DNA of 64,000 bases from Roseovarius litoreus (lineage in GTDB: Bacteria; Pseudomonadota; Alphaproteobacteria; Rhodobacterales; Rhodobacteraceae): assembly GCF_900142765.1 (NCBI RefSeq), contig NZ_FRCB01000007.1:1-64000 (forward strand). The letters are read 5' to 3'. Under the pieces are notes generated by a model. The model worked only from the letters and a program-made list of their open reading frames with translations. It was not told where the DNA came from and made no database searches. Of this stretch, positions 24,973 through 33,477 are shown one piece after another; position 1 is the stretch's first letter; each line of letters starts with the position of its first letter. Both the position numbers and the translations under genes were made by a program.

Positions 24973-25943
24973 CCCGACCGATCCTGCCCGCCGTCCTTTT
25001 GTCGACCACACTTCTGGCCGGCTGCGCCAGCGACCGTCCGCCCGACTTCGCCTATGACGACGCGGTTCCGCCCTTGCCGTCACCTCCCGTGATCGCACCC
25101 GATGACCCTCCGCGCCCGCTCCATGTCCCGCCCGCCTGGACCCCGAGCCGGGGCGGGGAGGCCGCCACCACCCCCGTCGCCCAGGTCGGCAATGCCAACG
25201 CCGCCGCGCGCGTCGAACCGCGTCAGGCCGGGTATTTCAACGCGATCCAGATTTACCCCTGGTCCGAGGGCGCGCTCTATCAGGTCTACGCCGCCCCGGG
25301 CCAGATCACGACCATCGCGCTCGAACCCGGCGAACGCCTGGCCGGGACCGGTCCAATCGCGGCGGGCGATACGGCGCGCTGGATCATCGGCGACACCGAA
25401 AGCGGCGCGGGCCGGGACACTCGCGTCCTCGTTCTCGTGAAACCCACGCGGCCCGATATCAGAACGAACCTGGTGATCTCGACCGACCGGCGGACCTACC
25501 TGATCGAGCTCAACGCCAGCGAAGAGACCTGGATGCCTGCCATTTCCTGGGCCTATCCGCGCGCGTCCGACGCTCCACGCGTCGCGCCGGCCACGCCGCG
25601 CATCCCACCGGTGCATGCCCGCAATCACCGCTACGGACTGCAGGGAGACAGCCCGCCCTGGCGGCCGGTCTCGGTCTTCGATGACGGGCGCAGGGTCTAT
25701 GTCGTCTTCCCGCGCGGTATCGCCCAGGGTGAGATGCCGCCGCTCTTCGTGCTGGGCTCCGATGGCGAGTTGGAGATCGTCAACTCCCGGATCCACGGCA
25801 ACGTGCTCATCGTTGACCGGCTCTTCGGTGCGGCAGAACTGCGCCTCGGCCGCGGTCCCCGGCAGGAGGTGGTCCGGATTCTACGGATCGCAGCCCAGAC
25901 CGAAGCGGGCGTGGTGCGGCAGGACGCGGGGCAGGGGACATGA
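24969..25943 (+). CDS. trbG: TrbG, outer-membrane-associated lipoprotein (VirB9-like)
   Basis: This is a 324-residue protein with a lipoprotein signal (LLSTTLLAGC) and VirB9/TrbG domain features: YPWSEGALYQVYAAPGQITTIALEPGE, WIIGDTESG, and the C-terminal PVSVFDDGRRVYVVFP. It forms the outer-membrane core with the TrbI ring. The ATG at 24,969 overlaps the trbF stop; the frame above it lies within trbF. Confidence 0.95.
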   Translation: MTRPILPAVLLSTTLLAGCASDRPPDFAYDDAVPPLPSPPVIAPDDPPRPLHVPPAWTPSRGGEAATTPVAQVGNANAAARVEPRQAGYFNAIQIYPWSEGALYQVYAAPGQITTIALEPGERLAGTGPIAAGDTARWIIGDTESGAGRDTRVLVLVKPTRPDIRTNLVISTDRRTYLIELNASEETWMPAISWAYPRASDAPRVAPATPRIPPVHARNHRYGLQGDSPPWRPVSVFDDGRRVYVVFPRGIAQGEMPPLFVLGSDGELEIVNSRIHGNVLIVDRLFGAAELRLGRGPRQEVVRILRIAAQTEAGVVRQDAGQGT

Positions 25944-27076
25944 GCAAGACATCGACCGACACCGCTGCCGCCATGCGCCTGCGCGCCGATCCACCGCGCG
26001 TCACGCGGATTTCCCGCAAGGTGATTGTCGGGCTCGGCGTCGTTGCGGGCCTCGGCATCGGTGCCGCGCTGATCTATGGCCTGCAACGCCCGGACCGGAC
26101 CGCGGCCCCGGAAGAGCTGATCACCACCGACCGCCGCCAGCCTGCCGATGGCCTCCGCGATCTGCCGGGCAGCTACGACGCCATTCCCCGGCTCGGGCCG
26201 CCCCTGCCGGGCGATCTCGGTGGTGGCATCCTCGACGCGCAGCAACGTGGCCAGCCCATCGCGGCTCCAAGCCTCGCGCCGCCGACAATGGACCCTGCGG
26301 AACAGCAGCGCCTCGCGGAACTGGAGGCCGCCCGTGTCAGCGACCTGTTCTTCCAGACACGGCTCGGGGCGCCCGCGTCCCCGGGGTTCCAGATTCCGCC
26401 GACGGCACCCGGGGGCGGGATGGTGGCCACCCAAGAAACCGATCCCCGACAGGCCTTCCTGACCGGGCCCACTGATCGCCGCACGGTCGCTCCCGACCGC
26501 GTGCAGCCGCCAGCGTCTCCTTACCTCCTGCAGGCCGGCTCCATCATCCCGGCCGCGCTGATCACCGGTATCCGTTCCGACCTGCCGGGCCAGATCACCG
26601 CGCAAGTCACCCAGAACGTCTATGACAGCCCGACCGGCAGCCTTCTTCTGATCCCACAGGGCACCCGCCTGATCGGCGCCTATGACGACAGCGTAACCGT
26701 CGGCCAGCGCCGCGTGCTCCTGGTCTGGACCAGGCTGATCTTCCCCGATGGACGATCCCTGGTGCTCGAACGCCAGCCCGGTGCCGATGCCGCGGGCTAT
26801 GCGGGTCTCGAGGACCGCGTCGACAATCACTGGGCCAGCGTCCTGCGCGCCGCGGGGCTTTCGACCTTGCTGGCTGTCGGCGCGGAGACTTCCCTCGACG
26901 AGGAGGACCGCCTCGCCCGGGCCCTCCGCGACGGGGCCTTGGATACGATCAACGAGGCCGGCCAGCGCATCGTTCAACGCCAGCTGGAGGTCCCGGCGAC
27001 CCTCACCATTCGCCCGGGCTTCCCCGTCCGGGTGATCGTCACGCGCGATCTCGTCTTCGCGCCACCTGGAGGCTGA
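25940..27076 (+). CDS. trbI: TrbI (VirB10-like)
   Basis: This is a 378-residue protein with an N-terminal membrane anchor (KVIVGLGVVAGLGIGAALIYGL), a proline-rich periplasmic linker, and a C-terminal VirB10 domain (SIIPAALITGIRSDLPGQI, QNVYDSPTGSLLLIPQGTRLIGAYD, GLEDRVDNHW). It spans the envelope and transmits ATP-dependent changes to the outer-membrane core. Confidence 0.95.
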   Translation: MSKTSTDTAAAMRLRADPPRVTRISRKVIVGLGVVAGLGIGAALIYGLQRPDRTAAPEELITTDRRQPADGLRDLPGSYDAIPRLGPPLPGDLGGGILDAQQRGQPIAAPSLAPPTMDPAEQQRLAELEAARVSDLFFQTRLGAPASPGFQIPPTAPGGGMVATQETDPRQAFLTGPTDRRTVAPDRVQPPASPYLLQAGSIIPAALITGIRSDLPGQITAQVTQNVYDSPTGSLLLIPQGTRLIGAYDDSVTVGQRRVLLVWTRLIFPDGRSLVLERQPGADAAGYAGLEDRVDNHWASVLRAAGLSTLLAVGAETSLDEEDRLARALRDGALDTINEAGQRIVQRQLEVPATLTIRPGFPVRVIVTRDLVFAPPGG

Positions 27077-27077
27077 G

Positions 27078-27335
27078 ATGACCAAGCTGAAACTCGGACC
27101 GATCCTGGATAACAAGCCTGTGAAACTGACCGTGGAAGTGCCGGCCGAGCTGCATCGCGACCTGATCGCCTATGGTGAGATCCTCGGCCAGGAGGCGGGG
27201 CAGGGGCCGATCGAACCGAAGAAGCTGGTGGTTCCGATGCTCGAGCGCTTCATCGCAACGGATCGCGGATTTGCGAAGGCGCGGCGCGCACCGCGCGGGA
27301 CGACGAAGGCGCCATTGGGCCGTGGGGAGGCCTGA
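27078..27335 (+). CDS. DUF2274 protein
   Basis: This is an 85-residue basic protein of the DUF2274 family that habitually closes trb clusters in alphaproteobacterial and gammaproteobacterial ICEs. The body VKLTVEVPAELHRDLIAYGEIL resembles a ribbon-helix-helix strand-helix element, so DNA binding is possible. It starts one base after the trbI stop. The exact function is unknown. Confidence 0.85.
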   Translation: MTKLKLGPILDNKPVKLTVEVPAELHRDLIAYGEILGQEAGQGPIEPKKLVVPMLERFIATDRGFAKARRAPRGTTKAPLGRGEA

Positions 27336-27349
27336 ATGGCACCATCTTT

Positions 27350-27417
27350 CTTATCGAAATCGGTAATAACCCATCTGTTTTTGGCAAGACTGACGACATT
27401 TTACCGATAAAGATAAG
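27350..27417. promoter_or_regulatory. Inverted repeat, probable HipB operator
   Basis: Two 17-base arms at 27,350-27,366 and 27,401-27,417 are inverted copies with three central mismatches (CTTATCnnnATCGGTAA on both strands). They lie just upstream of the hipBA promoter. HipB-type repressors bind paired inverted sites, so this is a good autoregulatory operator candidate. Confidence 0.55.
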
Positions 27418-27422
27418 ATGAC

Positions 27423-27451
27423 TTGAAATCCCGGACATCCACCGGTATATT
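27423..27451 (+). promoter_or_regulatory. Sigma70-type promoter of hipBA
   Basis: TTGAAA at 27,423 and TATATT at 27,446 are separated by 17 bases, near-consensus for both boxes and spacing. The start codon of the antitoxin gene follows 27 bases later. Confidence 0.6.
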
Positions 27452-27477
27452 TACTGTAAAGGGTAAGCCATATCGCG

Positions 27478-27768
27478 ATGACCATGGAGATCGAACCGAA
27501 CCTGCTCACCGATGTCGGGCGACGCCTCCGGGCGCTGCGTGCGGATCAGGACCTCACGCTCGAGCAGCTTGCCCGCCTCACCGGGATCAGCGCGCCCGCG
27601 TTGTCGCTGATCGAGACGGGCAAGCGCGATGCCCGGCTGACGACGCTGGCGAAGATCGCGGCGGCGCTTCGGGTGCCGATCAGGACCTTGCTGGAGGATC
27701 CCGCAGATGCCGCCAGCACCGGTGGCGACGTCCCCGCGGAAGGCTACGATCTCGGGGACTACCTGTGA
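27478..27768 (+). CDS. hipB: HipB-like antitoxin, Xre-family HTH
   Basis: This is a 96-residue protein whose HTH spans about residues 12-66 (GRRLRALRADQDLTLEQLARLTGISAPALSLIETGKRDARLTTLAKIAAAL), followed by a short acidic tail. As in other hipBA loci it precedes and overlaps the kinase gene by four bases, binds and silences the kinase, and represses its own promoter. A second in-frame ATG lies two codons downstream. Cargo modules of this type may promote ICE retention. Confidence 0.88.
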   Translation: MTMEIEPNLLTDVGRRLRALRADQDLTLEQLARLTGISAPALSLIETGKRDARLTTLAKIAAALRVPIRTLLEDPADAASTGGDVPAEGYDLGDYL

Positions 27769-29072
27769 CGCGATCCGTGCCGGTCTGGTTTGATGCGCTG
27801 CACGTGGCCGATGTCGAGGTCGCCTCAGATGGCGCGCTCTCGCTGCGCTACGCGGACCGCTGGCGGCAGACGAGGGGCGCGTTTCCGCTGTCGGTCACGA
27901 TGCCTCTGCGCGCGGCCCCGTACACGTCTGAAATCATCTCGCCCTGGCTCGCGAACCTCTTGCCGGAAGAGGAACAACTCCGCAGCCTCACCCGCTCCCT
28001 TGGCCTCGATCAGGCGGATGCGCTGGCCATGCTCGAACGGATCGGCGGCGATACGGCCGGCGCGCTTTCCTTCGGGCTGGCCTCCGACCGCAGCCGTTGG
28101 GCCTATCGCCCGCTCACCGATCTCTACGGCATCGACACCCCCGCCGTGGCACTCGATCGCCATTTCGAGGATCTCGGCAGCCGCCCGTTCCTTGTCGGGG
28201 AGGAGGGCGTCCGGCAATCGCTGGCCGGCGGCCAGAAGAAATCTGCGCTGGCGGTGCTCGATTCCGATGGCAGGCCGGTGCTGCGCCTGCCCGAACCGGG
28301 CGATGTCCTGGCCGTCCCCCTGCACGGCGCGCCCTCGACCCTGATCGTGAAGCCGGACAACCCCAACCTGCCCGGCATCACCGAGAATGAGGTCTGGTGC
28401 CTTCGGATGGCCGCGGCCCTGGGGCTGGAGGCCGCGCAGGCGACCATCCTGCAAGCCGAAGGTCGCAGCGCGATCGCTGTCCTGCGCTATGACCGAAAGC
28501 TCGGTCGCCAGGGCCAGCTGGTACGCCTCCACCAGGAGGATTTCGCGCAAGCGAACGGCCTCCCCCCGGGCCGGAAATACGAGCGCGGTACGCTGCCCGG
28601 GCTCGATCTGAAATCTCTTCTCGAGACCGGGCGGCATGTCAGCGCGCGCGATGCGCTGGCCTTGCTCGATCAGGTCATCTTCAACATCCTCGTCGCGAAC
28701 ACCGACGCGCACGCGAAGAACTATTCGCTGATGCTGCCGCTTGCCGAGCCACCCCGTCTCGCGCCCCTCTACGATGTCTCCTCGGTGCTGGCCTGGCCCC
28801 ATGTGGTGCAGGCCTTCGCCCAGAACATCGCGGGCAAGAAGCGTACGGCCGATGGCATCGCGGGCCGGCATTGGGAGGCGATCGCCACCGAGATCGGCTA
28901 TCGCCCGACCGATGTCCGGAACCGTGTGCAGGAGCTTGTCGATCGTCTGGTGGCCAACCGCGTCGAGCTCACCGAAGAGGTCGCAGCCTTGCCGGGTGCA
29001 ACGGCCGGATATGTCGCGCAGACTGCAGAGCTTGTCGAGGCCAATGCGCTCCGGATCGCCGGGCGCCTTTAG
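27765..29072 (+). CDS. hipA: HipA-like serine/threonine kinase toxin
   Basis: This is a 435-residue protein from a GTG start overlapping the hipB stop. HipA features are the N-subdomain PVWFDALHVADVEV, the Gly-rich region SLAGGQKKSALAVL, the phosphate-handling stretch TLIVKPDNPNLPGITENE, the catalytic NTDAHAKNYSLML and the metal-binding LAPLYDVSS. HipA of E. coli phosphorylates glutamyl-tRNA synthetase and causes dormancy; the target of this relative is not known. Confidence 0.9.
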   Translation: MTRSVPVWFDALHVADVEVASDGALSLRYADRWRQTRGAFPLSVTMPLRAAPYTSEIISPWLANLLPEEEQLRSLTRSLGLDQADALAMLERIGGDTAGALSFGLASDRSRWAYRPLTDLYGIDTPAVALDRHFEDLGSRPFLVGEEGVRQSLAGGQKKSALAVLDSDGRPVLRLPEPGDVLAVPLHGAPSTLIVKPDNPNLPGITENEVWCLRMAAALGLEAAQATILQAEGRSAIAVLRYDRKLGRQGQLVRLHQEDFAQANGLPPGRKYERGTLPGLDLKSLLETGRHVSARDALALLDQVIFNILVANTDAHAKNYSLMLPLAEPPRLAPLYDVSSVLAWPHVVQAFAQNIAGKKRTADGIAGRHWEAIATEIGYRPTDVRNRVQELVDRLVANRVELTEEVAALPGATAGYVAQTAELVEANALRIAGRL

Positions 29073-29203
29073 GGTGCGGGCTCACCATTGACGATAAGTT
29101 TTTCTGACGGACCGGTGTCTTCCGAGCGGCGCTCTTGTTTTTCTCGGAACGGACGGGTCACACCAGACGTCGCCGCCGCGCGAGTATCTTGCCTCAGAAG
29201 AGC

Positions 29204-30508
29204 TCAGGCGGCGACCGCCGCAGGCAAGGTCTGCGTCAACAGGCGTTTCAGGGCTTCGATATGCGCATGTGCTGGGCCGGTGACATCCAGAGTCGCGACT
29301 TGGAGGGTCTCTTCGGCGCCGTCGCTGCCGATCGCGTAGCGGGTCGAAATCGGCTCGGGCGGCAGATCACCATGGTGTGGATAGAGCAGCATGACCTCCG
29401 GGCAGCGGTAGAGCTGGCTATAGGCCATCAATTGATACACATCGGCCTGACTGACACCCTGCTTCGGGTCGTCGATGCGCGGCGCCATCCGTTTCCATTT
29501 GGTGTCGATGACGAGGACGGTTCGATCCCCCTGCCGGATGATGAGGTCCGGTTTGGTCCGAAACCGTCCCGTACCCGCTTCGAACAGGCAGTCACGGTGC
29601 CCGCCTTGCGCTGCAACACGGTAACCGCTTCCCGCCAGAGCACGGGTGACCAGTCTGGCGACGTATTGCTCGAACAAGGCATTCATCTCGAACAAGAGCG
29701 CATGACCATCTGTAGCCCCGGCACTGGTCTGCTGATGCCGATCCCCAAGCAGGAGCCGCGCGAAGGAAAGAAGCTCGCGCCACCGCTGATTGGTCCGATC
29801 CAGTATGATTTGGTCCCATCGCAGCGCAGGGACGGGAACCTCGGTCACGTCCGCATAGGCGAAGCCCAACTCGCGCAGGATACGCTGATTGTCAGGGGCC
29901 TGAGCCACACGCTGCAAACGGGTGACGGCGGCGCGCATCACCTGGTTGAGCGCGATGTCAGAGGACAGATCGTCGTACCGACAGGCCAGCTTTTGTGGCG
30001 CCACCGCATGGCGTGAAAACTGCCGGGTGACGTCGAGGCTGCCGCGCAGGGCAGGGAGGTCGTCTGCGTGATCCACATACCGGCGCGGCAGTCCCATGCG
30101 TACAGCTTCCATCAGGCGCGCACAAAACAGCCGGATCAACAATTCCAGAATGGTGTCCTTCTGCCATCCCAGCTGCGCCAGCGATCCTGCATCAATCCGC
30201 AGATCGTGGACAACTGCCAGCATGTGGATCAGGCGGCGGCGAAGGGCTTCGTCCGTGGTCTCGTGTTCTCCCAGGCCCTCGATCTTCGGGAGGATCTCCA
30301 GCTGACAGCCCGGCGCTGCAATCACACCGACCACGCCGCGCGCCCGCAACCCTTTGCGGCCATGTTCAAGAACACCTTCACCGCCACGCCCCGCGAAGCT
30401 CGAGCGCTCCGCAACGGCGGCAATCCGATCAGCCTCGGCGGGCGGGATGGTCGTGTCGTCATCGCCGTAGCCGATGCGCTGCCATTCGCGGAGCGTGCGG
30501 CGGATCAT
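29204..30508 (-). CDS. mcrC: McrC, nuclease subunit of a modification-dependent restriction system
   Basis: This is a 434-residue protein. The start at 30,508 is chosen because its ATG overlaps the mcrB stop (ATGA). The PD-(D/E)XK nuclease core is visible as RTKPDLIIR, then TVLVIDTKWK, in the C-terminal half. The N-terminal part, starting LREWQRIGYG, includes APGCQLEILPKIEG and is the McrC region that contacts the McrB ring. McrBC cuts DNA carrying modified cytosine after GTP-driven translocation. It converges with hipA, with 131 bases between. Confidence 0.9.
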   Translation of the reverse strand: MIRRTLREWQRIGYGDDDTTIPPAEADRIAAVAERSSFAGRGGEGVLEHGRKGLRARGVVGVIAAPGCQLEILPKIEGLGEHETTDEALRRRLIHMLAVVHDLRIDAGSLAQLGWQKDTILELLIRLFCARLMEAVRMGLPRRYVDHADDLPALRGSLDVTRQFSRHAVAPQKLACRYDDLSSDIALNQVMRAAVTRLQRVAQAPDNQRILRELGFAYADVTEVPVPALRWDQIILDRTNQRWRELLSFARLLLGDRHQQTSAGATDGHALLFEMNALFEQYVARLVTRALAGSGYRVAAQGGHRDCLFEAGTGRFRTKPDLIIRQGDRTVLVIDTKWKRMAPRIDDPKQGVSQADVYQLMAYSQLYRCPEVMLLYPHHGDLPPEPISTRYAIGSDGAEETLQVATLDVTGPAHAHIEALKRLLTQTLPAAVAA

Positions 30509-33030
30509 GAGCCGAGCAGCCGCGCGTAATCGAAGCCGTCGTCGCGCACGTCCCACCGAAACCGCTGCATCGCCTCACCATTGTCGAGCCCCGGCGGTGC
30601 CTTCAGGACGGACCTGTTCAGAAAGCCGCCCTCTATCGGCCCGTCATGCGTATCCAAATCGCCCAGCACCGCGGCGATCTTGCCCCAGTCTTCGAAGAAG
30701 TACTCGGCGAGTAGCGGGATCACCTTGTGCCGCATGACCTGGTCCACATCCGCTCGGGTGTCGCAGCCGGTGAAATAGGCATGACCGATCTGGTGGTCAC
30801 GGTCATAGAGATACTCGATCCGTTCATTGAAGATCGTCAAAAGGGTCGGCAGATCGATCCCCGTGCGGGCCGCAGCCTCTTTCAGAACGGCCGGATTGGG
30901 CATGATTTCGCGGAATGTGAACCGCCGCCGCAGCGCCGTGTCGAGCAGAGCGATGGAGCGGTCTGCCGTGTTCATCGTCCCGACAATATGCAGGTTCGAC
31001 GGAACACCGAACTCGTCCCCGGAATATGGAAGGCGTACCTTCAGTTGGTTCGGTTGGCCGAGCCGTTTGTCCGGTTCCAAGAGAGTGATCAATTCGCCGA
31101 ACACTTTGGAAATATTGGCGCGGTTGATCTCGTCGATGATCAGAACGAAAGGTTCGGGTTCGGATGGCCCCTCGTTCTGCTGGCTGTTCATGTAGCGCTC
31201 AAGGGCTGGCACGTTGAGCGAGGACTTGTCGATTTCATAGATCGTTCGCTGAACGAGGCCTACTTTGGCAATATCGCTCGCTTCTATGCCATCCCGATCA
31301 ACCCACAGCCAATTCACGGCGCGGCGATGGGCATAGTCCCCAGCACGCCCCTCTATCGGACTAAACTCGTAGTCTCCTTCGACGATACCGATTGCGCGGA
31401 CAAGCAGATTTCCCTTGGTCACGATTAGTACGTCGCCGACTTTCAGGCTGTTCCGAAAAAGGTTGGTCATCATTGAGGCCGGCTGAGAAACAAAGGCCTC
31501 TGGGTCTTCCTTACGCCGGGCCTCCGCAGCCGCGTGGATTGCCTCTCGGGTGCCAAAGCGGGGATCGGAGAGATCAAACTCGTAGAACCCAAAGATCGCG
31601 CAGTTCTTCTCAATAGCTTCCTCAAAAAGAGGTGCGTCTTCGGGCAGATACTTTGCGCCTATCGACATTTTGAAAACACGTCGACCTTCGAGCGAAAGCT
31701 TTGTTTCAGCACTGACCGTTCCTCGGCTAACCTCCGCACGCCGTGCGATGCGGCGGAAAATGCCCGGCACGGTTTCCAGCCGGAAGCCACCCGAAGATGT
31801 GTCCTCGCCATCGTCCGCGCCTGTCATCGGCTGTCGTCCCTCGACGAACTCTTCATAAGCCATCGACTGATGAAAAGTGACGAACTCGATCCGCCCCGCG
31901 GCGAGCAGTCCCTGATAGGCTGCCATCAGCTCGTCGCGATCTTCTGGCACAGGCTCCCCACACAATTTGACGGCCTCAGCCGCTGTGCTGAACGTCTTCC
32001 CTGTGCCTGGCGGACCATAGAGAATAAGACTGGTAGCTGTGGGACGCTCATCCTGTTGGGCAATGGCCATAGTATTCTCTACCTGCTTTGTCGGTTCTTG
32101 AACGCTGCCACTGGCAGGCACACCAATTTTCTTCGCAATGTCGGCATCAAGTTGGTATCGAACGAGCTTTTCTCCACCGTAGGTCAAATAGTTGACCGTG
32201 CCGCCAGCAATGGCTTTGACTCTCGAAGCAAGCCCGTCCACGAGCATTGCCCGCGCGACGTCGACCATGTCTTTGGTTTCGATCGCTTCGTCAGCTTTGT
32301 TGCCCGCACCCTTGGGCTTGATCCGATAGGCTGAAACTCCGTTGGACCGATTGAAATTCTTCACTGGTTGGTAAGGATTTCCAGCGCTATCAAATAGCGT
32401 GAATGGTCGTTCGTTCTGTGACGCCATCGGCTCGTCGAGTCCAAAGCGAAATACAGTGGCCGAGCTTTGGTCAGCGCCAATCCGTTCCGGAGCGCTGACC
32501 TGTGCGAGATCCTGGAAAATCTTGCCCGCTAAAGCCTGACAAATGTTCGGCCAGGCTTCATTCAGATTGAGTGCCGTATTCACGTCACGAACGAGCACGT
32601 CGACATGGGATGCACCTTCTTCACGGGCTGGCTCGATATACTGTTCCAGCACGTGCTGGCGAATACGATCTGCATCCTTCGCTGCGCCCGGCGGTTCTCC
32701 CGCTATGAACCGACCGTATTGCGCCAACCAACTGCTCCAACTCGACAGCCGATTATACGGCTTCTCGGAATCCGGCATCAGGATTCGATAGTCCTCGCCC
32801 CCTGAACGAGCATCGTCACGTATGGCTTTGAGACGGTCTCTGAGCCCCGCGAATTGATCGGCCTCCCAAGCCTCCGCGAGATTCTGATAGGGCATGCCAA
32901 GTGCAGCAAGATTTCGCTCTATCGTTCGAACGGCATAGGTCCTCGAGTTTCGCCCCGCTTCGGTTTGTGCGCCGCCTTGTTCCAGCCACGCCTTGAATTC
33001 GTTCTCATCCTTCAAATTAGAGCCCTTCAC
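30505..33030 (-). CDS. mcrB: McrB-type AAA+ GTPase with an internal PUA/EVE-like domain
   Basis: This is an 841-residue protein. Walker A GPPGTGKT is at 339-346, Walker B LIIDEIN ends at 636, and the McrB signature MNTADRS is at 686-692 followed by the arginine-rich DTALRRRF. Between Walker A and Walker B about 160 residues are inserted (roughly 440-600) that contain KMSIGAKYLPEDAPLFEEAI, then VGDVLIVTKGNLLVRAIGIV and a terminal tryptophan, resembling PUA/EVE-type modified-base readers. The N-terminal 330 residues are not recognised and probably determine which DNA is bound. The start is GTG with a GGAGG 17 bases upstream, so the first codon is uncertain. Confidence 0.87.
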   Translation of the reverse strand: MKGSNLKDENEFKAWLEQGGAQTEAGRNSRTYAVRTIERNLAALGMPYQNLAEAWEADQFAGLRDRLKAIRDDARSGGEDYRILMPDSEKPYNRLSSWSSWLAQYGRFIAGEPPGAAKDADRIRQHVLEQYIEPAREEGASHVDVLVRDVNTALNLNEAWPNICQALAGKIFQDLAQVSAPERIGADQSSATVFRFGLDEPMASQNERPFTLFDSAGNPYQPVKNFNRSNGVSAYRIKPKGAGNKADEAIETKDMVDVARAMLVDGLASRVKAIAGGTVNYLTYGGEKLVRYQLDADIAKKIGVPASGSVQEPTKQVENTMAIAQQDERPTATSLILYGPPGTGKTFSTAAEAVKLCGEPVPEDRDELMAAYQGLLAAGRIEFVTFHQSMAYEEFVEGRQPMTGADDGEDTSSGGFRLETVPGIFRRIARRAEVSRGTVSAETKLSLEGRRVFKMSIGAKYLPEDAPLFEEAIEKNCAIFGFYEFDLSDPRFGTREAIHAAAEARRKEDPEAFVSQPASMMTNLFRNSLKVGDVLIVTKGNLLVRAIGIVEGDYEFSPIEGRAGDYAHRRAVNWLWVDRDGIEASDIAKVGLVQRTIYEIDKSSLNVPALERYMNSQQNEGPSEPEPFVLIIDEINRANISKVFGELITLLEPDKRLGQPNQLKVRLPYSGDEFGVPSNLHIVGTMNTADRSIALLDTALRRRFTFREIMPNPAVLKEAAARTGIDLPTLLTIFNERIEYLYDRDHQIGHAYFTGCDTRADVDQVMRHKVIPLLAEYFFEDWGKIAAVLGDLDTHDGPIEGGFLNRSVLKAPPGLDNGEAMQRFRWDVRDDGFDYARLLGS

Positions 33031-33120
33031 TGTCCATCTGTGTGCAGCCTCCTACGGGGCTGTGCTGGTCGGCAAAATTCTCAAGATTCAGGGGCTGAAA
33101 AAAACATTCGAAGCTCCCAG

Positions 33121-33387
33121 TCATGACCGTGCCACCTCTCCGCGATCCGCAAGGCTACGGGCTGTGGGAACGGCTAAGCCAAGTAAGCTTGCACTGTTGC
33201 GGGCAAGATCCTTCCTGATCCCATCTCGCAAGGCACGTCGCAGGCCTGCAGCCTCGGCGCGGCGCGAGATTGCCTGATCGACCGCAGCCCGGCCGCCAAG
33301 ATCAGGGAAGTCCCGGGCAGTGCGCACCAATTTGCCACGACCCTGTGCGCGGATGCGCTTCATGATTTTATCTGCGATCGTGATCAT
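33121..33387 (-). pseudogene. Truncated AbiEi-type antitoxin remnant
   Basis: The first 45 residues (ADKIMKRIRAQGRGKLVRTARDF, then DLGGRAAVDQAISR) match the N-terminal winged-helix of AbiEi/DUF6088 antitoxins, which are usually near 200 residues. After that the sequence drifts (LRRALRDGIRKDLARNSASLLGLAVP, where family members read closer to LRRV.RGIYDLPR) and stops at 88 residues. No AbiEii nucleotidyltransferase partner is nearby. It is most likely a decayed remnant of a toxin-antitoxin or abortive-infection pair; a short functional HTH protein is the alternative. Confidence 0.5.
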
Positions 33388-33477
33388 TTGGTTTCGCGTC
33401 TTGAGCTTCGGATATCGGAATTATACACGGTATTTCAGACAGATGTAACCTGAGTTGGCGGCACCGCATGGGGCTGA

